A stretch of 64,000 nucleotides of DNA from Wolfiporia cocos. Lineage: Eukaryota; Basidiomycota; Agaricomycetes; Polyporales; Phaeolaceae. Under the pieces are notes generated by a model. That model made no database searches, had not been told where the DNA came from, and worked only from the letters and a program-made list of their open reading frames with translations. Positions 57,105 through 64,000 of this stretch are shown here, piece after piece. Location: the NCBI GenBank assembly GCA_029448655.1, contig JACCLO010000023.1, positions 145,573 to 209,572 of the forward strand. Reading direction: 5' to 3'. Positions within the stretch are counted from its first letter, which is position 1. Each line of letters opens with the position of its first letter. The position numbers and the translations under genes are program-made.

Positions 57105-59167
57105 ATGGCCGCTCAGCCCAACGGCACCGTAGACGCGCCAATCGAGGTCTCTCTGATTCCGACCGTTGTCGGCATCAACTTTGGTAACTCCTACGCGTCC
57201 ATCGCAGTCCTCACGAAGGTATATGGCAGACCACTAGGCTGCATCGACCGTGTTAATCCCGTCTCCTGCAGGAGGGTTCTGCGGAATGCATTGCCAATGA
57301 GGATGGAGAGCGCCAGATTGCCTGTGCGGTCTCTTTCCACGGTGAAGAGATCGTGAGTGCGCCGGCTCTTGCTCCGTACGATGTGCCAATGTCTTTGCTT
57401 CCAGTACATTGGCAACCAAGCGAAGCACCAGCTCGTCAAGAACTCCAAAAACACCATCACCGGTTTCCGCAACCTGCTCGGCAAAAAGTACGTGCGCGAT
57501 CTCACCGTCCCGGATCACCCTGACACCCCTCCTGCAGATTCTCCGAAATCCCGTCGGACAAGCCCTCCGTGTCTGCGCCTGTGATCCAGCACCCCGAGCA
57601 GCCTGATGTCGCCGCATACAAAGTGCAAGTTCTCCAAGCAGCCCCGTCGCCTCTCCCGACCACCGCCTCGAATACCCCCGCTGCCTCGAACGCCGCCACT
57701 CCGCGCTCGGAGCCTACCCCCGCCGAGCGCATCCTGACCGTCTCGGAGGTGACGACCATCTTCCTCAAGTCGCTCGTGCAGTCTGCAGAGGACTTCCTCG
57801 GCAAGAAGGTGCAGGGCGCCGTGATCAGCGTCCCCGCGTGGTTCGAGGACGCGCAGCGCGCCGCGCTCGAGCAGGCCGCGGAGGACGCAGGGCTCACGGT
57901 GCTGCAGCTTCTGGAGGAGGCCGCGGCCGCCGCAGTGACGACGACGACGGACGCAACCTCGAGCGGCCTCCCGGCGGACCGCACGCAGCTCGTCGTGGAC
58001 CTGGGCGCGTCCGCGCTCGAGCTGCACCTGCTCTCGCTGCGGGAGGGCCTCGCCTTCTCGCGCGGGACGCTCTCTGACCGCGCGGTGGGCGGCGACGCGA
58101 TCGACGACAAGCTGATCCGCTTCTTCGCGAAGGAGTTCACGAAGAAGACCAAGACGGCGCTCGCGGTGTCGCCCGCGGGGGGCGCGCAGGACGCGCGGGC
58201 GGAGGCGAAGCTGCGGCTCGCGGCGGAGCACACGAAGCGCACGCTGAGCGCGTCGCCCGGCGCGGCGACGTGCTCCGTCGAGTCGCTCAAGGACGGGCTC
58301 GACTTCGCCGGCACGATCACGCGCCTGCGCTTCGACATGGAGGTCCGCGCGGTGTACGACGCGGTGCTCGCGCGCGCGCGCGAGCTCGTCGATGCCGCGG
58401 GCGCGGACCTGCTCGACGTCGACGAGGTCGTGTACGTCGGCGGGTCCGCGAGCCTCCCCGGGCTCGACGAGACGCTCGCGCAGGGCCTCCGCGAGGACGT
58501 CGTCACGCCGTTCACCGCGGGCACCGTCGTCGGCGGCGGCGTCGGCGACCCGACGACGATCCTCGCGCGCGGGTGCGCGCTCCAGGCGAAGCTCGTCGCC
58601 CTCCTCGCGGACGGCACCGAGGAGGAGCGCGAGGTGAAGGCCGCGTTCGCGAGCGGGAGCAAGTGGACGCAGGCGCGGGCGACGTCCAAGACGGTTGGGA
58701 TGCTGTTCCCCGAGGAGGGCGCCGAGGGACCGCTCGGCGGGCAGTGGATCCCGACCGTGCTCAAGGACACGGCGGTTCCGTGCAGGCGGACGCTGCGGTT
58801 CGACGTCGACCTGGGCGAGGCGGAGGGCGAGAAGAAGGTCGGGTTTGAGGTGTGGGAGGTGAAAGAGGGCGTGAAGATTGACAAGGTCAAGCCGCCCAAG
58901 GATGAGGAGGAGGAGACGCCAGAGGATGGTGAGGAAGAGGAGGAGGAGGAAGAGATAGAGGTGAAGGAGAGGACGGTAGAGAAGGAAAACCTCCTGACCG
59001 CGCTGCATTTTGCCGCCAAGGAGGCAAAGAAGGCCAAGGGCCGATGGACCACAAAGGTGGAGGTGCAATTCCTCATAGACGAGAACGGAGCGCTAGAGAT
59101 CAGTGCATGGGAGATTGGTGCGTCTGGCAGGGGCGAAAAGACGTCTGTCAGTGTACCTGCTTCGTAG
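57105..59167 (+). CDS. SSZ1: Ribosome-associated atypical Hsp70, SSZ1
   Basis: Ssz1 pairs with zuotin to form the ribosome-associated complex, which stimulates Ssb on nascent chains. Four exons: 57105-57218, 57272-57352, 57405-57487 and 57538-59167. The nucleotide-binding domain begins TVVGINFGNSYASIAV and continues with GNQAKHQLVKNSKNTITGFR, GAVISVPAWFEDAQRAALEQ, VVDLGASALELHLLSL, GGDAIDDKLIRFF and VVYVGGSASLPGL. The degenerate phosphate loops (NFGNSYAS rather than DLGTT; DLGASA) fit Ssz1, which binds but barely hydrolyses ATP. A 40-residue Ala/Pro/Ser/Thr insert (57620-57730) follows the first lobe. The short substrate-binding part ends GEKTSVSVPAS and includes an unusual acidic run (TPEDGEEEEEEEEIEVKE, about 58915-58970). 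GC content of the last exon is very high. Confidence 0.95.
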
Positions 59168-59398
59168 GCACTCCAATGTCAGTTCTAGTCTAGCTATTTG
59201 ATTTTTTTGTAATGAACGAGGTCCAGACAGCGGCGACCAGGTGAGCGGCAACGCAGCCAGTAAATCCGGCGATGGTAAGATTCTACATTTTTCAAGCACT
59301 GTGACTACTGGTACAGGTAACGATCTAGAAACTAGGCTACAGACAAGACATGATACAACACTGCTAAATAGGAATAAAATAGGACGTCCTCGGGACCA

Positions 59399-61027
59399 TC
59401 AAGCAGACGCCTCCACAGGGGAGTCCATCCGGCCAACCACCTCATCCGCCGGCGCATAGCCATGCAAGCCCCCGACGACGCCCATGCGGTGCTCCTTGAA
59501 CGGGTCCGCGTCCTTCATCGCAAAGTGCTCGTCGCCGAGCCCGTGCAGCGCGCCGCCGAGGTGCGCAAACGGGCCGTCGTGGTCCGGGTACACAAAGTCC
59601 ATGCCCATCGCGTCGGGGAGCGACAGCGGAGTGAGCGGCGGCGCGTCCGAGCCCTCGCGTGAGCCCGTCGAGCCCGCGTCGATCCCGGGCGGGAGCGCGT
59701 GCGTGTGCGGCGGGTACGCGCCCGCGAGGAGGTACGCGGGGAGCGACGCGCGGCGCGCGGCATATGTCGGGGTCGCGTCGTCGGCGTCCTCGTCCGCGCG
59801 CGGCGGGGGCGCCTCGCTCGCGGGCGTGAGCCGCGCGAGGAAGTGCGGCGCGGCGAGCGGGGAGAGCGGCGCGGCGGGGAACACGAACGGCGCGGCGGCG
59901 TCGCCGAGGTGCAGCGGCGGCGGGCGCGGGCGGCGCGTGCTGCCTTGCATCGCTGACGGCGGGTACGGCTGCGGTTGCGGCGCGAGCGGCGACGCGGGGA
60001 AGTGCATGTGCGCGGGCGCGGGCGAGTGCTGCGGCGGCGTGGGGATGGGCGTGATCGCGATCGTGCGCGGGGGCGCGACGGGGGCGGGGGTGGCGGGGCT
60101 GGAGAGCACGGGCGGGGCGGCGGGGAGGTGGTGCTCGGGCTCGGGGGCGGAGCTCGTGGAGGAGACGGAGATCACGGAGAGGCGGCGGGGCGCGGGGGAG
60201 CCGCCGTCCTTGGACTGCGGCGTCGACGAGCGGCGGCGCGGCGGGGCGCCGCTCACGCTCTTGCGCTTGTTCTTGTTCGGGCCGCGCATGCGCCGCTCGG
60301 ACGCGTACTCGCAGAGCAGCCCGCGCGAGCGGCAGCGCTGGCACGACGGGTGCTCGCCGCTGCACTGCAGATCGGGGCGCATTAGCGGGCGGTCTGGGCG
60401 AAACACGGTGAGACGCACCTTTGCTTTGCGTATCCGACACTTCTCGCACGCCTGCGCGGTGCGCAGACGCGGGTGGTCCGTCACGCGCTGGAAGACACCC
60501 GTGATGGGGTCCAGGGAGCCCGCTACGGACCATGCCGGCTGTGCGGCTGACCGGTGCGCATCCGGCGGCTGGTAGGCACTCTCGGGAGCGATAGATGGCC
60601 CCGACGACGCTTGCGGGAAGACAGACATGCCCTGCGCGAGCGCGGGGTTGATGCCCGAGTGCGGCATTTGGTATTGGTCCGGGTGGTAGGACTCGCTCGG
60701 CCATCGGAGGGCAAAGTGCGCCGGGGGCGTGGTGGGCCGCTGCGGGCTCTGCTGGTGAGCGACGTGCGAGGCGATGAAGGGGTCGGTGAGTGCGTCGTGC
60801 AGGGCGAGGTTGCCGCCGGAGAGCGCAGAGTGGTATTGAGAGGGGTGCTCGGGGATGTTGGGGAGGGACGCTGGCAGGCTGGAGGGATATGCGCCGGGGA
60901 CTAACCAGTCCATGCTGGCGATTGAGGGCAGTGGGATGGACGTTAGCCCGAGCGCCATGGCGAGCTCGATGGGGACGTGGCCCTTTGGCAGGGGCGGGAG
61001 GTCGTCAAAGGACAATTGTGTGGACAT
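59399..61027 (-). CDS. Zn2Cys6 fungal-type transcription factor
   Basis: This is a binuclear zinc-cluster DNA-binding regulator. The start at 61027 reads MSTQLSFDDLPPLPKG. The zinc cluster is split by a 54-nt intron (about 60364-60417): QACEKCRIRKAK | CSGEHPSCQRCRSRGLLCEY. Splicing gives the canonical CxxCxxxKxxC...CxxC...C spacing. The cluster lies near residue 200, unusually far from the N-terminus. A basic patch follows (MRGPNKNKRKSVSGAPPRRR). The rest is Pro/Ala/Ser-rich and low complexity, with no fungal-specific middle homology region visible. The C-terminus is GRMDSPVEASA at 59399. The gene is very GC-rich with long antisense frames. It converges with SSZ1 (232 bp between stops). Targets are unknown. 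Confidence 0.88.
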   Translation of the reverse strand: MSTQLSFDDLPPLPKGHVPIELAMALGLTSIPLPSIASMDWLVPGAYPSSLPASLPNIPEHPSQYHSALSGGNLALHDALTDPFIASHVAHQQSPQRPTTPPAHFALRWPSESYHPDQYQMPHSGINPALAQGMSVFPQASSGPSIAPESAYQPPDAHRSAAQPAWSVAGSLDPITGVFQRVTDHPRLRTAQACEKCRIRKAKVRLTVFRPDRPLMRPDLQCSGEHPSCQRCRSRGLLCEYASERRMRGPNKNKRKSVSGAPPRRRSSTPQSKDGGSPAPRRLSVISVSSTSSAPEPEHHLPAAPPVLSSPATPAPVAPPRTIAITPIPTPPQHSPAPAHMHFPASPLAPQPQPYPPSAMQGSTRRPRPPPLHLGDAAAPFVFPAAPLSPLAAPHFLARLTPASEAPPPRADEDADDATPTYAARRASLPAYLLAGAYPPHTHALPPGIDAGSTGSREGSDAPPLTPLSLPDAMGMDFVYPDHDGPFAHLGGALHGLGDEHFAMKDADPFKEHRMGVVGGLHGYAPADEVVGRMDSPVEASA

Positions 61028-63700
61028 GATGGTGGCGTGATGGGAGGACAGAGGTGGGATTGGAGAGAAAGATATAGGTGTGGCCTGGGTCGAAATTCAC
61101 GGACGTGTCGGATGCGCATGAGCTTGGCTAATCACACCTGCGATCGCCGATCACGGTTCCACCTCTTGGTCTAATTCATGAACACCGCCACCGCCACTAC
61201 TGCCACCGAGCTCGACAGCTGTGCGCATCCGTTTGTTATGTTGCCATGCACGGGCTGCAGTGCCATGCGACGCTCACACACGCGCTGCAGGCCGCGTACA
61301 GCGACGAGCAGAACAACGCACGCAGCGCACACAGCCCGGATGTGTGTGCGAACACTAAAGCGTCCGCGCCACACAGCGCCCTAGATCTGATGGCATGGTG
61401 GTGCTCGGGAGTCGGAAGACGGAGCGGCCCAGATTGGCAGCCTAGATGCCCGATTCGGTGCCTCGTTCCCGATCAGCAACATCCGCCCGACGAGATCTAC
61501 CCGCTCCATCTTGCACCTCTGGGACGTGCGCATCACAGGCGGCGAACTACGAATTCTCTCTGTACATCCCAGCTCTGCCTCCGCATCCCAAATGAGCCAT
61601 CTGCGCCTCATCCGCCACAACGCTCCCTGCCAGACATTTCTCCCACCACAACTGCTCCAGGCCTGCCTGACACATAGGAGGGCCGAGGAACTACTATGTC
61701 CCGCAGAGGCCGAGGATCCCAGCTCGCACTCTATGGTCACCTCGGACGCAATAGCACGCACCGCGCAGGCTGGTGCCTTGGCAGCACGCCCGCGCGGGGG
61801 CGGAACATACCCGGCTTGGGCAGGCTTTGACGCCACGGCGGAAGCGGCCCTTTTTCGGGCGTGCGCACTCCCTCGGCGGCAGTACGTCTGCCGCGGACGA
61901 CCCACATCCGGACGCCCGCTCCCAGCGGCGGGCTCCTCGGGTGCTGTGTGGCCTCACTCGCGCCCGGGGCCCCTGCGCAAACTGCGCCCGCGGGGTGGAG
62001 TCGCACGCAGTGCATGTGGGGTGCGTGCGAGCCCGTGCCGCCGGCATGCGCCCGAGTCCGAAGGGCGCGCAGATCCCGTGCGCTCGGCCGGGCACCCGCC
62101 GCGAGCCCGCACGTGGATCCCTCGCATAACGTTGGTGCGATAGCGTATCTCTGGCTAAATGAGCAGGCGCCGTCCGCTGTGGCGCGCCAGGTCTGCAGAA
62201 AGCTAGAACGTCGAGCTCCATTTCAGCAGAGCACCGGTTCCAGGCTTTCGTCCGACAGTGCAGGTGTATTGACCGTACATCGTGGCTTGCTGGCGTTCAC
62301 GAGCGCACTGCGTTGAAATCCTTGTGTTTTTATATACAGGAACAAAAAACGTTGTCAGCGGTCCAGAACATTAAAGCGAAACGCACCAACGACAATCACA
62401 TTTTTCCGACCGTGAAAGCAGTCGCAAAGTCAATAAATTTGTCTAGACGCCCGTATCTCTCCGCTCACATTTCTGCCAAGTCGAAATTTTCTGCTAGCGT
62501 CAAGACACAACTTTCTCCCAATCTGCGACTAGGCAAGTCCAGAGGTTCGTGCGCGGTATGCATACGCGCGTCCCTCTTGCTGAGCGAGGACGGCGTGATG
62601 CCGCAAGCTCCCGCGTGGCACGTGGCCGCCGCCCGCCCGTCGTCCTCATCACATTCGCAATCCGCTGGGTATGTCCCTTTTTTCAGGCTTTCGTGCAGTA
62701 ATGCCTGGTGATTCGCGGTCTTCCACCGTCGCCCAAGGGCAGTGTATGGACAGACCACATCACCATTTTCGTGCCAATTCATACAGGCACAACACAATTT
62801 GTTACAACGCTTCGGAAGAGGACCATGCAATGATCATCCAGAACTTCTGGCCTTGCAAAACACCAAATAGATGCCTTCACCAGAACCGCTCATTCTTGCC
62901 AAGTCCTATACTGTTACTGATGCTTGGATCCCAGTGCCTCCTGCGATCTGCAGCCAAGCCTGCCCGTGAACTGGGTCAGCGCTCCTCACACATGACCAGA
63001 CCTCGCGAAACAGGATGGTGTGAACCAGCGTTCGGTGCAAGTGTTCCTTCGCACCGAGCCTATCCAGAGCAGGATCCGGGCGGCGGCTCAACGTGCGTTT
63101 TGACTGCGCACACCAAGTTAAAAGGATAAACGTGAATCGACATCTGAGAAACCTCGGAGCGGACAACCGTGGCGCGGGATCGGTCAATGCGCGAGTGGCG
63201 GTACGTCGGAGCCGGCGCTAGAGCTATGGCCACTTTCGAGGCAAAACCATCAAGAAATACCGGGAGGCCGCGTGCCCACGCGGACGCAGCGTCGCCGGGG
63301 CTTGGGTCCTGCCCGTCCGCCAAAGGCGCACGAGAGTCTGCCGAGGCCGCGTCGTCCGCCCGGTCCTGCGCCATCGTTGCACGTAGGGATCCGCCACGGA
63401 TGATCTTCCTGCATCCAGCGCGCAGAGCGCGGCTCAGCCCTGCGCGCGCACGCACCCAGTATATCATCCCTCCATCAAAGCTCCCGCGTGTAAGAAATGG
63501 TACACCGTACGGGGTCCGGCCACGCACTCCGTCGCCGGACGCACGCTCAGGACGCTCGTCTCCGCGCATTATGCGCAAATCATTAGGTTTCGCGGTAGTG
63601 CCCTCCATTGGAAAAGCGGGCCCAGAGGGGTGATTCTGAGGTACGGACTTGGACTGTGGAGGACGAGCGGGCTGCATTCAACCGCGCGAATTGTCCAATC
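61028..63700. other. No supported gene; upstream region of the Zn2Cys6 gene
   Basis: The left part should contain the regulator's promoter. GC-rich frames at 61380-62220 and 63060-63680 occur on both strands at once, are mutually overlapping and lack domains, so they look like composition effects. No repeats or tRNA were recognised. Confidence 0.4.
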
Positions 63701-63712
63701 CTTGATTGCAGG

Positions 63713-64000
63713 CACATAGGCCATTCGATCTGTACGGCATCGTCGCTAGGCAATCGTGCCTTGATCCGAGTCGAGCATTGAACCGTTCAGCCCCGGACTC
63801 ACTGATCTCTCCGCTCTATCAGGCCGTCTCAGCGCTCTCGTCCGCGGGCCTGTGCCTCAACTGTGAGTGCGCGACCGCTGCTACATCAGAGCTCGCAACG
63901 AAAGCGCAGTGACTGATGATCGTTGCAGGGCCCGTGTTCCTCCCGCTCCGCAACTTCTTCCTCTCGGACAGCGACCTGGATAAGGAGGGCGGCATCTTCT
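63713..64000 (+). CDS. Partial unknown gene running off the right edge
   Basis: Two exons are suggested: one with SLISPLYQAVSALSSAGLCLN ending at a GTGAGT donor (about 63859), and one after a GTTGCAG acceptor (about 63930) reading PVFLPLRNFFLSDSDLDKEG up to the window end. The splice restores an open frame and a Trp codon at the junction. The beginning is uncertain: a TTGCAG acceptor at 63707-63712 could open the first visible exon. The family was not recognised. Confidence 0.4.

Noticed and set aside
57502..59076. Two long minus-strand frames of over 500 codons opposite SSZ1
   Set aside because: Composition-driven shadows of a very GC-rich exon; the plus strand has unambiguous Hsp70 motifs.
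59442..60704. Long frames on both strands within the Zn2Cys6 gene
   Set aside because: Same GC effect; only the frame from 61027 to 59399 contains the zinc cluster and basic patch.
61381..63677. GC-rich frames on both strands near the right end
   Set aside because: Mutually overlapping, no motifs and no codon bias difference between strands.

Overview
This is an intron-rich, moderately GC-rich nuclear segment from a filamentous basidiomycete. The evidence is short 45-60 nt GT-AG introns, fungal families such as a Zn2Cys6 regulator and an ArAE-like exporter, and gene architectures typical of Agaricomycetes. A wood-decay polypore-type genome is a guess from style, not something I can prove here. 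All exon structures were read by eye from splice sites and conserved motifs, so exon edges are approximate unless stated.

Layout. 0.2-8.3 kb holds an ArAE/DUF2421-type membrane protein (-), LSm6 (+) and a conserved unknown (-). 9-23 kb is a repeat island. It contains a probable multi-domain gene built of MABP-like beta-prism repeats and PAN-like modules (about 16.0-19.5 kb), a decayed partial copy of it (about 9.0-10.1 kb), three related 7-bp-TSD inverted-repeat elements carrying tRNA-like boxes, two hAT-like elements with 8-bp TSDs, nested solo LTRs, a minisatellite and a three-unit GC-rich repeat array. 23.9-34.5 kb is housekeeping: a broken unknown gene, tRNA-His, a DHH phosphoesterase (-), a cytochrome b5/FMN L-lactate dehydrogenase-type enzyme (+), a GDT1-like transporter (+), tRNA-Asp and uridine phosphorylase (-). 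34.5-49.4 kb is gene-poor, with only an HMG-box regulator (+), an SPS19-like 2,4-dienoyl-CoA reductase (+) and a 108-bp MITE. 49.4-61 kb is dense again: an F-box protein (+), NAP1 (-), UBP14/USP5 (-), the Hsp70 SSZ1 (+) and a Zn2Cys6 regulator (-). The last 3 kb shows nothing convincing until a partial gene enters at the right edge.

How it fits together. There is no metabolic cluster. The 49-61 kb block groups protein-fate and chromatin functions (F-box, ubiquitin recycling, ribosome-associated chaperone, histone chaperone), which is ordinary synteny rather than an operon-like unit.

The most unusual content is the 10-17.5 kb transposon nest. Each of three elements has two tRNA-like units placed head to head and ends in related termini, and one of them carries a four-level stack of datable insertions. 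UBP14 also shows two compensating one-base shifts across its zinc-finger cysteines and a probable GC-AG intron at its catalytic cysteine.
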